Positions 1 to 9,222 of a DNA stretch of 61,798 nt are shown here, in pieces. The stretch's first letter is position 1; each line of letters opens with the position of its first letter. The stretch comes from Vibrio scophthalmi LMG 19158 (GTDB taxonomy: Bacteria; Pseudomonadota; Gammaproteobacteria; Enterobacterales; Vibrionaceae), in contig NZ_AFWE01000058.1 in assembly GCF_000222585.1 (NCBI RefSeq), forward strand, positions 1 to 61,798, in the 5' to 3' direction. Below the pieces are notes generated by a model, which saw only the letters and a program-made list of their open reading frames with translations, did not search any database and was not told where the DNA came from. A program made the position numbers and the translations under genes.

Positions 1-33
1 TTTTTTATTGCCATCAGATCAGAGAATAGAGAG

Positions 34-465
34 CTAAAAGAGAGTTTGTTGGCGTTTTTCTGGCACTTGCTGAACCTCACCGTAATCGCGCAGCTTATTC
101 ATTTTACGAATATCGAGACGCAACTCGGTCACGTAGGTATCTCCTACCTTATAGCTACGCACGACTTCTGCACCACGAATAACCCCATCGACCGCACCGG
201 AGGTGACTTCAGTGCCAAGACGTTGATCTTTAAGATCAGCACGACCACTAACTCGCATACCATAAACTTGTTCTGCTAATTCACGATACGCATCGATCTT
301 TGATGCACGCATAGCACGAACTTGCTTTTCTTCCGCATCACGACCTTTTTGTTCACCAATACTGGCATAACCGACAGCGGTTAGCCAATCATCTGGGCGC
401 ATCTGAGTTAAAGGCTGGCAACCCATCATGCTAAATGCAACCAGCAATAATAATAACTTCTTCAT
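34..465 (-). CDS. flgP: FlgP, flagellar outer-membrane lipoprotein (LPP20 family)
   Basis: This 143-residue protein has a lipoprotein signal ending in MMGC, with the lipidated cysteine at residue 16. In vibrios FlgP is an outer-membrane lipoprotein needed for stable flagella and motility. The mature part matches the LPP20/FlgP type, with a helical DAEEKQVRAMRASKIDAYRE segment followed by a short beta-rich domain. A good ribosome site (AGGAG) precedes the ATG. It lies 8 bp after flgO on the same strand, so the two are almost certainly co-transcribed. The assignment rests on the sequence type and on the flgO/flgT neighbourhood. Confidence 0.9.
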   Translation of the reverse strand: MKKLLLLLVAFSMMGCQPLTQMRPDDWLTAVGYASIGEQKGRDAEEKQVRAMRASKIDAYRELAEQVYGMRVSGRADLKDQRLGTEVTSGAVDGVIRGAEVVRSYKVGDTYVTELRLDIRKMNKLRDYGEVQQVPEKRQQTLF

Positions 466-473
466 GGGTGCTC

Positions 474-1109
474 CTATGGGCGCAAGATAACGGTGTAAGG
501 TTGACGAATGGTTGGGTCTGAGCGGATCAATACACCATCTTGGGTACGAATACTATTTAAGGTATCCAAATCTCGGCCAATTCGATCGGCAGGTAGGAAG
601 CCTTGTGCTGAAGCGACAACAATACGTGATTGCATACCAACAACACGAGCATTAACTAATACACCACCTTCTTGACGTAACATAGTCCCCGTTAACACAT
701 ATTCAATGTCTTGTTCTTTTGCCAAGTCTTTCCAGTCACGACTAAACGCAAAGTCACCTTGCGATGTCACCTGTATGCTACCCGTGGTCTTATAATCAAC
801 AACTTTGAAGCCACGGCGCTGAAATTGATAAATAAACCCTTCTGAAACAGAATTGCCTAACCAGTTAGTCGCATCCATATTTTGCAGATCAACAAACGAA
901 GTCACCGCAATAGGTGTGCGAGCAGAAACACTCGTGTTCGATTGCACTAACTCTTCTGTCAAACTCTCTACGAAAAAGTCGAGAGTGTGACGTGGGCTGT
1001 CCATCAACATAAACTGACTGCCCTGATAAGGTTCTTTACCATTATAAATAGGGGAGTAAGCGCAAGCAGTCAGAAAGACTACAGGCACTAAAGCTAACCA
1101 TTTTTTCAT
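474..1109 (-). CDS. flgO: FlgO, flagellar outer-membrane lipoprotein
   Basis: FlgO-family protein of 211 residues. The chosen start (MKKWLALV) gives a clean lipoprotein signal with lipobox LTAC and has a GGAG site about 8 bp upstream. A start nine codons further out (1136) would put charged residues before the signal, so it is less likely. FlgO works with FlgP at the outer membrane in flagellar stability and motility in vibrios. The body (SVSEGFIYQFQRRGFKVVDY, then a segment ending in VLTGTMLRQEGGVLVNARVV) resembles TolB/FlgO-type domains that bind periplasmic partners. It is the first gene of a flgO-flgP operon. Confidence 0.88.
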   Translation of the reverse strand: MKKWLALVPVVFLTACAYSPIYNGKEPYQGSQFMLMDSPRHTLDFFVESLTEELVQSNTSVSARTPIAVTSFVDLQNMDATNWLGNSVSEGFIYQFQRRGFKVVDYKTTGSIQVTSQGDFAFSRDWKDLAKEQDIEYVLTGTMLRQEGGVLVNARVVGMQSRIVVASAQGFLPADRIGRDLDTLNSIRTQDGVLIRSDPTIRQPYTVILRP

Positions 1110-1168
1110 TCTCTGATCTCCGATACATTTAGGCATTTATTCATCACTTTTCTCTCTCTATAAAAAAG

Positions 1169-1184
1169 TGGAACACTCTTTGCT
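1169..1184 (+). promoter_or_regulatory. Putative sigma-54 promoter for flgT
   Basis: The site TGGAACACTCTTTGCT has correct GG-N10-GC spacing and only one change from the conserved TGGCAC half. Transcription would begin near 1195, leaving a leader of about 78 nt before flgT. It lies back-to-back with the minus-strand element, so one activator could serve both operons. Confidence 0.6.
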
Positions 1185-1240
1185 TTTCTCTGTTTGTATA
1201 CATAAAGAAACGCAATGCCAAAATCTGATACGATTAACCA

Positions 1241-1256
1241 AGCAAAAACTGTACCT
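1241..1256 (-). promoter_or_regulatory. Putative sigma-54 promoter for flgO-flgP
   Basis: Read on the minus strand the site is AGGTACAGTTTTTGCT. It has GG and GC elements at the exact -24/-12 spacing of the sigma-54 consensus (TGGCACG-N4-TTGC), with substitutions at the first T and the first C. It faces flgO and predicts a leader of about 120 nt. Known Vibrio biology, in which flagellar outer-membrane genes depend on sigma-54 and FlrC, supports it. The match itself is imperfect. Confidence 0.45.
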
Positions 1257-1272
1257 AATTGGTAAATAAAAT

Positions 1273-2409
1273 ATGAAAAAATTTGTTTTCGGCCTATTGG
1301 CTACGTTTTCACTGAGCTTAAGTTCAACGCTCGCACATGCTGCATGGTATGAAGTGACGGGGATGGCAACCGTTGTTTCATCTGAGGAAGCCGCGCGTTT
1401 ACACGCTTTAGAAGACGCACTCTACAAAGCAGTCAGTTTTTCCGGTGCGGACATCGGCAGCATTTCCAATCTTAAACCATTACTAGAAAGTGACCGAAAA
1501 GAATACCAGTTCACTAACCACGAAGTGCGTTATATCTTAGTTGAAGAGCAGAAAGTGCGTAAAAATGTCATGCTGGTCAAAGCTCGCATCGATATCTATC
1601 CATCGGCAACAGGTTGCCACGTAGATCAATATAAGAAGACATTTTTGGTCGGTAATATCGATTTGGCCTCTCCACAACAAGCGGTTATGGGGCAGGTTTA
1701 TAGCCTCGGCGATGATTTTGCTCAAGTGATCAATCGACAACTAGATGAAGAATCGAGCAGCTTTGTTTCAGTAGGCACCACCGATTTTGAGATCAACAAA
1801 CGCAACCCAGAGCGCCTAAAAATGATCGCCGAAGATACTGGAGCGCAATACATCATTGGCGGCACCATTACCGATCTCACGGCAACCATTGACCAAAAAT
1901 TGTTAAGAGACGATACCATCAATCGTCAATTCGCCATGGAACTCACTATTTTTGACGGAAAGACCGGCAGCGAAGTCTACACCCGAAATTACCGAGAGGT
2001 GGCATTGTGGCCGTTCCCGAAAACCAGCCAAGTTGATACTCGCAGCGCCCGCTTTTGGGCCTCTACTTATGGCGATATGATGTTACGAGTCAGCCGCAAT
2101 GTGATGCTGGATCTAGAATCAGAAGTTTCGTGCAAAATTACCTTACCTGAAATTGTTGCTAAATGGGGCAATACACTGACGATGGATCTTGGTCGAATCC
2201 ATGGAGTAAGAGAAGGCGATAAACTGCAACTATGGCATACCGGATCTTTTATCGATCAACGAGGTTTGCCACGTAATAAGGTCACCGCAACTGATATCAC
2301 GCTCACCGTGGGCCGAGTCTACGAACATGAAGCGGAACTCAGTGTCGATCAACCAGAGTTAGCAAATAGTATTCAAATTGGCGATGTTATGCACAAGCTC
2401 ATCCCTTAA
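1273..2409 (+). CDS. flgT: FlgT, flagellar H-ring assembly protein
   Basis: 378 residues with a Sec signal peptide of about 23 residues ending AHA|AW. In Vibrio, FlgT builds the H ring, an extra basal-body ring around the LP ring that helps MotX/MotY assemble at the sodium-driven polar motor. The length and the three-part architecture match the family: an N-terminal WYEVTGMA domain, a middle domain with GAQYIIGGTITDL resembling TolB-type folds, and a C-terminal SH3-like part (GRIHGVREGDKLQLW). It is transcribed away from flgO-flgP. Confidence 0.93.
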   Translation: MKKFVFGLLATFSLSLSSTLAHAAWYEVTGMATVVSSEEAARLHALEDALYKAVSFSGADIGSISNLKPLLESDRKEYQFTNHEVRYILVEEQKVRKNVMLVKARIDIYPSATGCHVDQYKKTFLVGNIDLASPQQAVMGQVYSLGDDFAQVINRQLDEESSSFVSVGTTDFEINKRNPERLKMIAEDTGAQYIIGGTITDLTATIDQKLLRDDTINRQFAMELTIFDGKTGSEVYTRNYREVALWPFPKTSQVDTRSARFWASTYGDMMLRVSRNVMLDLESEVSCKITLPEIVAKWGNTLTMDLGRIHGVREGDKLQLWHTGSFIDQRGLPRNKVTATDITLTVGRVYEHEAELSVDQPELANSIQIGDVMHKLIP

Positions 2410-2462
2410 CAACAATTTCTGATGGATCTATTCGTCTAATTGATTATCATCAATGCTCATTA

Positions 2463-2539
2463 GCTCCCGTGGCACAGCTGGATAGCGCAATCCCCTCCTA
2501 AGGGATAGGTCACAGGTTCGAATCCTGTCGGGAGCGCCA
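2463..2539 (+). tRNA. tRNA-Arg (anticodon CCT)
   Basis: The 77-nt gene folds as a canonical cloverleaf. The acceptor stem pairs GCTCCCG with CGGGAGC, the anticodon loop is CTCCTAA (anticodon CCT), the T arm is CAGG-TTCGAAT-CCTG, and CCA is encoded. It reads AGG arginine codons. It stands alone, followed at once by a terminator. tRNA genes of this kind are frequent integration sites, but no duplicated 3' end was seen in the window. Confidence 0.97.
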
Positions 2540-2544
2540 TCTTT

Positions 2545-2574
2545 AAAACCCATGCCTATACGCGTGGGTTTTTC
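2545..2574 (+). terminator. Intrinsic terminator after tRNA-Arg
   Basis: The hairpin pairs AAACCCA with TGGGTTT and is followed by a T-rich tract, 6 bp after the tRNA. Confidence 0.8.
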
Positions 2575-2833
2575 TTTATCGATTGATCTGAAGCTCTCTC
2601 TAGCGACGACTAAATTGTCAGGCATTAATTACCGATACACCGCATAAATACTTCAGTCCATTCAACCTTCTACCATGTGCTATTTGTTACTTATTTAACC
2701 TCATTTTTATGTGAGCAAGACAGGTTCTTGAGCAATAATTTTTAGATGAGCTATCTTTATTGAGTATTCGCACTTTTAAATCTATTAACAATTGCTTACC
2801 CTTTCATTAATAACAAATATATCATTTAAAATT

Positions 2834-3340
2834 ATGCCAAAGAGCAATTTAACAACTAATACCGGACACCGGTTTATTTCTAAAGCTAAGACTGCCTACA
2901 AGATTCATATTCACACCCCTGAAGACACTGTGCTTCATCGCTCGGTTGGTTTTCTAAAAATTGGGGAGAAGAAAGGCCTGCAGAAGGCGATCAAGCTACG
3001 AAATGAACTAGGTAGTGAAATGTGGGGAAAATTTTGGCGTCGCTTGCTAAAAGATCCTTATCTAATGACTCGTTTACCACACTCATTGGAACCGAAAATC
3101 ATCTTTAAACCTCGGCCTACCAAAGAGAGCCCTGATGCGAAAGATGAGTGCTACATTGCCGCATGGCGGAATTATGATGACAATGGCAAGTTGATCTACA
3201 AAAGCGTTGTATGCTCGATCAACAAACATGGTCGACTCGGTGCTTACACCAAGACTAAGAAAGCACTATTGGAAGCCAATAAGATGAATTTAGAAATATT
3301 GGAGTTTATGGGCCGACTCAGCAGTATTGACCTCAAATGA
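2834..3340 (+). CDS. Uncharacterised protein, possibly with AP2-like repeats
   Basis: 168 residues from the first ATG. A TTG start at 2792 would add 14 residues with no better ribosome site, and neither start has an obvious Shine-Dalgarno sequence. I do not recognise the family with confidence. Two regions (about residues 12-70 and 105-155) each show short beta-like strands followed by a basic helix (GLQKAIKLRNELG; KKALLEANKMN). This resembles AP2-like or integrase-arm DNA-binding repeats. There is no signal peptide, and the protein is strongly basic. It lies alone downstream of tRNA-Arg and is AT-richer at its 5' end, so acquisition is possible but unproven. Confidence 0.6.
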   Translation: MPKSNLTTNTGHRFISKAKTAYKIHIHTPEDTVLHRSVGFLKIGEKKGLQKAIKLRNELGSEMWGKFWRRLLKDPYLMTRLPHSLEPKIIFKPRPTKESPDAKDECYIAAWRNYDDNGKLIYKSVVCSINKHGRLGAYTKTKKALLEANKMNLEILEFMGRLSSIDLK

Positions 3341-3367
3341 GGTTGCTTTCCCTTTCCTTCTGTCACT

Positions 3368-3394
3368 AAAAAGCCTCGATTTCTCGAGGCTTTC
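3368..3394. terminator. Bidirectional terminator between the unassigned gene and the OmpA-family gene
   Basis: AAAGCCTCGA and TCGAGGCTTT pair perfectly around TTTC. There is a T-run on both strands, so it can end both convergent transcripts. Confidence 0.8.
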
Positions 3395-3426
3395 AATTCA
3401 CGCTCTAAACGTCAAACGTTGGCGAA

Positions 3427-4392
3427 TTACTGTTGAACTTGGTACTCAAATTCAGGAACAGTAATTTCAACACGACGGTTTTGTGCACGACCTTCACGAG
3501 TGCTATTGTCAGCAATCGGGTTGTTCTCACCTTCACCGCTCACCGCCATGCGATCTGTAGCGATACCACGCTCAGCTAAAACATCAGCCACAGCTTGTGC
3601 GCGCTTCTCTGACAACGCTTGGTTATATTCCGCTGCGCCAGATGAATCGGTGTAGCCAACAATGCTAACTTTCGCTTGTGGGTACTCATTTAGTACTGCA
3701 ACTAACTCATCAAGCTTGCTCGCGCTTTCTGGTTTTAACTCAGAACTGTTCAGTGCAAAGGTTTCTGTATCTAGCAGAGTCGCTTCGTATGTTTTGGTCA
3801 TAACAACAACTTCAGCCACTTCTTCAACAACCATCACTTCTTCAACTACTGGCTCTGGTGCCGCTTCTTCGCTACCACCAAATTTGTAGGCAAAACCGAT
3901 TGTTGCTGAGTTTGCAAATGCCCGTACGATGTCGTTATTGATGTCGGTAATCGCTTGGTACTCTAAACGGACAGAACCGTTTTCCATTACATCATATTCT
4001 AGACCCAATGCGCCTAAGAAAGACGCATCATCTTTAGAGCCATAATTAACGTAAGCACCACCAAATTTACCGTATAAATCCAACGCATCAGTCAAACCAA
4101 CGCTCAGCTTTGGCGCTAGCGTGAAAGCTCCAACACTGCGATCAGGTAAACCAGCACCGGTAAATTTACCTAGATAGTCATAACCTGCTTCTAAAGCAAG
4201 ATAGTCATTAAACTCGTAACCACCAAAGATACCTGCAGATGCAGAGTCATCATCATCACAAACAAAGCCTGTCTTACACTCGTCGTTGAGCCATGAATAA
4301 CCGGCTTTTAAACCTAGGTAAGGTTCGGCCATTGCCATATTTGAAGCCATCATTAAAGAGGCTGAAATTACCACTGCTAATTTTTTCATCAT
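3427..4392 (-). CDS. OmpA-family outer-membrane porin/anchor
   Basis: 321 residues. The signal peptide ends near MAMAEPYLG. The eight-stranded OmpA-like barrel covers about residues 22-175 and starts YLGLKAGYSWL. A Pro/Glu/Val-rich linker follows (around EEAAPEPVVEEV). The C-terminal OmpA/MotB peptidoglycan-binding domain carries VGYTDSSGAAEYNQALSEKR and ends with NRRVEI. It links the outer membrane to the cell wall. Two adjacent ATGs (4392 and 4389) are both possible, and the ribosome site AGGA is better spaced for the second. It is monocistronic, with terminators on both sides. Confidence 0.93.
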   Translation of the reverse strand: MMKKLAVVISASLMMASNMAMAEPYLGLKAGYSWLNDECKTGFVCDDDDSASAGIFGGYEFNDYLALEAGYDYLGKFTGAGLPDRSVGAFTLAPKLSVGLTDALDLYGKFGGAYVNYGSKDDASFLGALGLEYDVMENGSVRLEYQAITDINNDIVRAFANSATIGFAYKFGGSEEAAPEPVVEEVMVVEEVAEVVVMTKTYEATLLDTETFALNSSELKPESASKLDELVAVLNEYPQAKVSIVGYTDSSGAAEYNQALSEKRAQAVADVLAERGIATDRMAVSGEGENNPIADNSTREGRAQNRRVEITVPEFEYQVQQ

Positions 4393-4743
4393 GAATTCCT
4401 TAATCCATTGTCTACTTGAGCAAGTGACGATGTCTAAAATAACACCGACTTGTTACGTCACTTCCGAAGCTAAGTTGTCTAAGAGTATGATTATTATCGA
4501 CAACGGTCGCACTATAATGATTTTTTCAATATCTTAAAGGTAAAATAAGATACCGAAAATCAATAAACAATCATCGAATCGAACCTCGCTTTAAGCGATG
4601 AACTTAAGCTGAGTAAAGGACCGCACACATTTGCGCATTAAGTGATTCATAAAATAGCATTTTGATTGTTTGTGCAATTTCTCATCGGTGACACAAATAA
4701 AAGTAGAACAGGAAAGGTAGAAATTCCAATTAATTACGCGACG
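4393..4743. other. Intergenic region upstream of the OmpA-family gene
   Basis: This AT-rich stretch presumably contains the OmpA-family promoter and leader. The only open frame runs into gltX antisense and looks random. No small gene or clear operator was found. Confidence 0.5.
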
Positions 4744-4772
4744 AAAAAAAACCGCAGCCCAATGGCTGCGGT
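4744..4772 (-). terminator. gltX terminator
   Basis: ACCGCAGCC pairs with GGCTGCGGT around CAAT and is followed on the minus strand by a run of seven or more T. Confidence 0.88.
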
Positions 4773-4785
4773 CTTTAGCTATTTT

Positions 4786-6213
4786 TTAGCACTCATAATT
4801 ATGCGTTTGCTTCACGCTCAGCAATGCCATCTTGATACGAGCAACACAACGCTCTTTACCAATCAGCTGCATTACTGCATCTACTGATGGTGATTGACCG
4901 CCGCCTGTCACCGCTACGCGTAGTGGCATACCGATTTTACCCATACCAATTTCTAAGTCAGCACATACGTCTGCGATCATTTGGTGTAAGTTTTCAGTTG
5001 TCCACTCTTCAATCGCTTCCACTTTCGCTAACGCAACTTCTAGAGGCTCTTTTGCCACACCACGTAGATGTTTCTTCGCCGCGCCCGCTTCAAACTCTGC
5101 GAAATCTTCGTAGAAGTAACGGATTTGCTCAGCCAATTCAACCAAGGTATTGCAACGCTCGCCTACTAGCTTAATCACTTCAGTAATCGCTGGGCCATTT
5201 TCAATGTTTAGCGCTTGCTGATCGAGATGCCATTGTAGATGCTTAGCTACGTACTCTGGCTCTGACGTTTTAATGTAGTGGTTGTTCAACCAAAGTAGCT
5301 TATCTGTATTAAACGCAGAAGCTGATTTAGAGATCGCGTTTAGGCTGAAGAACTCAATCATCTCTTCTTGAGAGAAGATTTCTTGGTCACCGTGAGACCA
5401 ACCTAGACGCACTAGGTAGTTATTTAGAGCTTCTGGTAGGTAGCCCATATCACGGTATTGCATTACAGATACCGCACCGTGACGCTTAGACAGTTTTGCA
5501 CCATCATCACCCAGGATCATTGCACAGTGAGCAAATGTTGGGACTGGAGCACCAAGCGCTTCGTAGATGTTGATTTGACGAGGCGTGTTATTGATATGGT
5601 CTTCACCACGGATTACATGAGTAATTTCCATATCCCAGTCATCAACCACAACACAGAAGTTGTACGTTGGCGAGCCATCTGTACGACGGATGATTAGGTC
5701 ATCCATTTGGCTGTTGCTGATTTCGATGCGACCACGAATTTGGTCATCAAAAACAACGCTGCCTTCTTTCGGGTTACGGAAACGGATAACACATGGATCG
5801 CCATCTTTTGCCGCGTCGTTTGCTGCTTTAATTTTTGGATGGTTCGCATCGTAACGTGCCATCTCTTTGTTTGCTTCCTGTTCTGCACGAACTTCGTCTA
5901 GCAACTCTTTTGATGCGTAACATTTGTATGCTTTGTCTTGTGCAAGTAGCACATCAACCATTTCGTTGTAACGGTCAAAACGTTGAGTTTGGAAGTAAGG
6001 ACCTTCATTCCACTCAAGACCTAGCCATTCCATACCTTCCATGATCGCATCAACAGCTTCTTGAGAGTTACGCTCAAGATCCGTGTCTTCGATACGTAGA
6101 ACGAATTCACCTTTGTTGTGTTTAGCATATAGCCAAGAATAGAGTGCTGTACGAGCACCACCTACGTGAAGGTAGCCTGTTGGGCTAGGAGCAAAACGAG
6201 TTTTAACCGTCAT
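4786..6213 (-). CDS. gltX: Glutamyl-tRNA synthetase
   Basis: 475 residues, full length for bacterial GluRS. It charges tRNA-Glu with glutamate for translation, and Glu-tRNA also feeds haem synthesis. The class I HIGH-type motif is [11 protein letters not shown] (residues 9-19) and the KMSKS-type motif is KLSKR (240-244). [10 protein letters not shown] in the active site is typical. It is a single gene with its own terminator. Confidence 0.98.
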   Translation of the reverse strand: MTVKTRFAPSPTGYLHVGGARTALYSWLYAKHNKGEFVLRIEDTDLERNSQEAVDAIMEGMEWLGLEWNEGPYFQTQRFDRYNEMVDVLLAQDKAYKCYASKELLDEVRAEQEANKEMARYDANHPKIKAANDAAKDGDPCVIRFRNPKEGSVVFDDQIRGRIEISNSQMDDLIIRRTDGSPTYNFCVVVDDWDMEITHVIRGEDHINNTPRQINIYEALGAPVPTFAHCAMILGDDGAKLSKRHGAVSVMQYRDMGYLPEALNNYLVRLGWSHGDQEIFSQEEMIEFFSLNAISKSASAFNTDKLLWLNNHYIKTSEPEYVAKHLQWHLDQQALNIENGPAITEVIKLVGERCNTLVELAEQIRYFYEDFAEFEAGAAKKHLRGVAKEPLEVALAKVEAIEEWTTENLHQMIADVCADLEIGMGKIGMPLRVAVTGGGQSPSVDAVMQLIGKERCVARIKMALLSVKQTHNYEC

Positions 6214-6450
6214 GTTAAATACCTTGATTGTCTAATTGACCGCACCGCAACAACCGATGCCAAAATTGGGCGTTATTTTATACTCAACTTCCTTTAGGTG
6301 CTAGGGTAAGTCGGTCTTTTTTAGTCGAACAGAGTGAACAACTTAATTGCATTCAAACAATATCTATACCGAAAGATACCTTAGGCTCTTAATCACTGAT
6401 AATTTTATCGAAAAAAACGCCAAACATTCCCATAATAATTTCTTATTTCC
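6214..6450. other. Intergenic region between gltX and the copA promoter
   Basis: It must contain the gltX promoter. No ORF with coding character, repeat or RNA gene is apparent. Confidence 0.4.
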
Positions 6451-6484
6451 ACCTTGACCTTGCCCTTGAGGAAAGGTTTATGCT
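6451..6484 (+). promoter_or_regulatory. CueR-type copper-responsive promoter of copA
   Basis: The -35 TTGACC (6454-6459) and -10 TATGCT (6479-6484) are separated by 19 bp, the over-long spacer of MerR-family promoters. Within the spacer lies the dyad ACCTT...AAGGT (6457-6477), very close to the CueR operator. The sequence therefore predicts copper-activated transcription by CueR. The regulator gene is not in this window. Confidence 0.85.
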
Positions 6485-6514
6485 TCGTCGCATCAACCGT
6501 TCGAGGATAAAGTG

Positions 6515-9214
6515 ATGAACAGATTTGAAATCCCACTGCAAGGGCTAAATTGTATGGGCTGTGCGCGTAAATTAGAACAACGCCTTAGCGAGCGCTTTGA
6601 CGTTTCGATTCAAACTCTTTCGCCAACCTTGATCGAACTTGAAACGACAGCCTCCTTAACGGACATCGTCGAGCAAATCGAAGATTTAGGTTACCAAGCT
6701 GAATTAAACAAACGTTTTTTGCTCAGTGGGTTAAGTTGTGGACGTTGTGTAACAAAGCTCACTCAACAATTACAAAACAACGCTGCGATTGCCCAAGTTT
6801 CAGTCAGTAAAGATAACTTATCGCTGATAACAACTTTACCTAATCAAACGATCATCGATATCGTCACCGAAGCAGGTTATCAAGCCAAACCAACCTCTGA
6901 ATCAATTAAAGCGAATGCGGAGCAATCCCCTGCAAAAACGAAAGCAACCACGAAAGCAACGAATAGCTCAACCGCAAGCGGGCATAAGTTCAATTTGCTG
7001 ATCAGCGGCATGACCTGCGCAAGCTGCGTGGCTTCTGTCGAGCATGCATTAGCATCGGTTGAGGGAGTGACGAAAGCGCAAGTCAACCTAGCTGAGCAAA
7101 GTGCCTTAGTTTTTAGTGATCACGCCGATCTCAATATCGATTTACTGCTCAGTGCCGTTGTAAAGCTCGGTTATCAAGCACAGTTAATTGATGACCCAAA
7201 AACCCAGCAAGAAAAGCAAGCTGAGCAATTGCACCAAACCCAAGCACACCATAAAAAAAGTGCTTGGATGGGACTTGCTATTGGTGGGCCATTGATGGCT
7301 TGGGGCGTATTTGGCGGCAACATGATGATTCGCAATCTCAACGACCAATTGATTTGGGGCGGCATTGGCCTTGTCTGCTTATGGCTTCTTGCAACAGCAG
7401 GACGCAGCTTTTTCAGTAATGCGTGGTTAGCGTTAACCCATCGTCGCGCCACCATGGATACCTTAGTGGCCTTGGGAACAGGCGCTGCATGGCTGTTTTC
7501 AATGGTCATCGTCATTTTTCCTAACTGGTTTCCTATCGCTTCTCGTCATGTTTACTTTGAAGCAAGTGCGATGATCATTGGCCTAATTTCACTGGGCCAC
7601 TATATTGAAGCAAAAGCGAAAGCGCGTACCACTCAATCGTTACAAGCACTGATCGATCTCCAGCCGAAAAATGCAACACTGGTCACCGCGCAAGGAGATC
7701 AAGAAATTGCAGTAGAAGCGATCACACAGGGAATGCAACTGCGTATTAAACCGGGTGAAAAGATCCCGGTTGATGGCATCGTGTTAAGTGGTCACTCATA
7801 CATTGATGAATCCATGCTGACTGGCGAACCAATGCCCGTTGATAAGCAGATCGACAGCCATGTCTCAGCCGGCACATTAAATCAAGATGGCAGCATTGTG
7901 ATTCAAGCCACCAGCGTAGGCAGCGACACCATGTTGGCTCGCATTATTGATTTAGTTCGTCAAGCGCAAAGCAGTAAACCAGCCATCGCAAAATTAGCAG
8001 ACCAAATCTCAGCGGTGTTTGTTCCCGTGGTGGTCGCGATCGCGATTGCTGCCGCATTAGTATGGTATGCCGTTGGGCCCGATCCAAAAGCCAGTTATAT
8101 GTTAGTTGTGGCAACGACCGTACTGATTATTGCCTGTCCTTGTGCACTTGGCCTTGCCACACCACTTTCTGTAACTGTAGGGATTGGTAAAGCCGCTGAA
8201 ATGGGCATCTTGATTCGAGATGCTGACGTACTGCAATCAGCAAGCAAGGTAGACTGCGTAGTATTTGATAAAACGGGCACCTTAACCCAAGGAACGCCGA
8301 GCGTTGAGCAGATTTTCAGCCAACAGAGCCAACAAGCACAATGGCTACAAATAGCGGCAAGTTTAGAGCAATACTCAGAGCATCCATTAGCTAAAGCGAT
8401 TGTCAATCAAGCAAAGCTTGAAAACATTGAGCTTAAAGAAGTGCATGACTTTCATAACTTACGCGGCAAAGGCGTGACTGGGCAACTCGACAATCAAGCG
8501 ATTGCCGTTATTTCATTGCCACAAGCTCAGCAAACCAATGTGGATTTGTCGCACTTTGATGCAGCAATATCTGAATGTGAACAACGCGTTTGGACACCAG
8601 TGATCCTTACCGTTTCTAATATAGCTCAAGCGGTCATCGCGATTGCCGACCCGATCAAGCCGGAAGCATTCAGTGCCATCTCAGCACTTAAAGCAATGCA
8701 AATCGAACCCGTTATGCTAACTGGTGACAACCAAGCGGTCGCCAATGCGATTGCAAAACAACTAGGGATTAAGAGTGTCATTGCACAAGTTCTCCCAGAT
8801 CAAAAAGCTCAGCAAGTGCAACAGCTCAAAGAGCAAGGGCACAAAGTGGCTATGGTCGGGGATGGAGTGAATGACGCGCCAGCCCTAGCGCTTGCCGATA
8901 TTGGGATTGCGATGGGCAGCGGCAGTGATGTGGCGATAGAAAGTGCGCAAATGACGCTACTAAACTCCTCGCCGTTAGCGGTGGTCAATGCGATTGAACT
9001 ATCCAAAGCAACGGTAAAAAATATGAAAGAAAATTTGTTTGGAGCGTTTATCTATAACTCTCTAGGCATTCCAATTGCTGCCGGTGTCTTATACCCAGCA
9101 TTTGGCTTTTTACTTAGCCCTGTAGTAGCAGGTGCAGCAATGGCACTTTCTTCTATTACAGTGGTAAGTAACGCTAATCGACTACGACTATTTAAAACTA
9201 CAAATCGTTCTTAG
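6515..9214 (+). CDS. copA: CopA, copper-exporting P1B-type ATPase
   Basis: 899 residues from ATG 6515, which has GAGGA 7 bp upstream. An in-frame GTG lies one codon earlier. It exports Cu(I) from cytoplasm to periplasm using ATP. Three N-terminal HMA copper-binding domains carry CMGC (13-16), CGRC and CASC. The transmembrane copper-site motif CPC lies at 541-543. Other motifs are TGEP, the phosphorylated DKTGT (D585), SEHP for nucleotide binding, and GDGVNDAP near the end. Only the third HMA has the classic GMTCASC form. It is followed 8 bp later by copG under one CueR promoter. Confidence 0.97.
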   Translation: MNRFEIPLQGLNCMGCARKLEQRLSERFDVSIQTLSPTLIELETTASLTDIVEQIEDLGYQAELNKRFLLSGLSCGRCVTKLTQQLQNNAAIAQVSVSKDNLSLITTLPNQTIIDIVTEAGYQAKPTSESIKANAEQSPAKTKATTKATNSSTASGHKFNLLISGMTCASCVASVEHALASVEGVTKAQVNLAEQSALVFSDHADLNIDLLLSAVVKLGYQAQLIDDPKTQQEKQAEQLHQTQAHHKKSAWMGLAIGGPLMAWGVFGGNMMIRNLNDQLIWGGIGLVCLWLLATAGRSFFSNAWLALTHRRATMDTLVALGTGAAWLFSMVIVIFPNWFPIASRHVYFEASAMIIGLISLGHYIEAKAKARTTQSLQALIDLQPKNATLVTAQGDQEIAVEAITQGMQLRIKPGEKIPVDGIVLSGHSYIDESMLTGEPMPVDKQIDSHVSAGTLNQDGSIVIQATSVGSDTMLARIIDLVRQAQSSKPAIAKLADQISAVFVPVVVAIAIAAALVWYAVGPDPKASYMLVVATTVLIIACPCALGLATPLSVTVGIGKAAEMGILIRDADVLQSASKVDCVVFDKTGTLTQGTPSVEQIFSQQSQQAQWLQIAASLEQYSEHPLAKAIVNQAKLENIELKEVHDFHNLRGKGVTGQLDNQAIAVISLPQAQQTNVDLSHFDAAISECEQRVWTPVILTVSNIAQAVIAIADPIKPEAFSAISALKAMQIEPVMLTGDNQAVANAIAKQLGIKSVIAQVLPDQKAQQVQQLKEQGHKVAMVGDGVNDAPALALADIGIAMGSGSDVAIESAQMTLLNSSPLAVVNAIELSKATVKNMKENLFGAFIYNSLGIPIAAGVLYPAFGFLLSPVVAGAAMALSSITVVSNANRLRLFKTTNRS

Positions 9215-9222
9215 AGGCAACT

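Noticed and set aside
2463-2539. Integration of a genomic island at tRNA-Arg
   Set aside because: No repeat of the tRNA 3' end and no integrase were found in the window. Only one odd gene follows.
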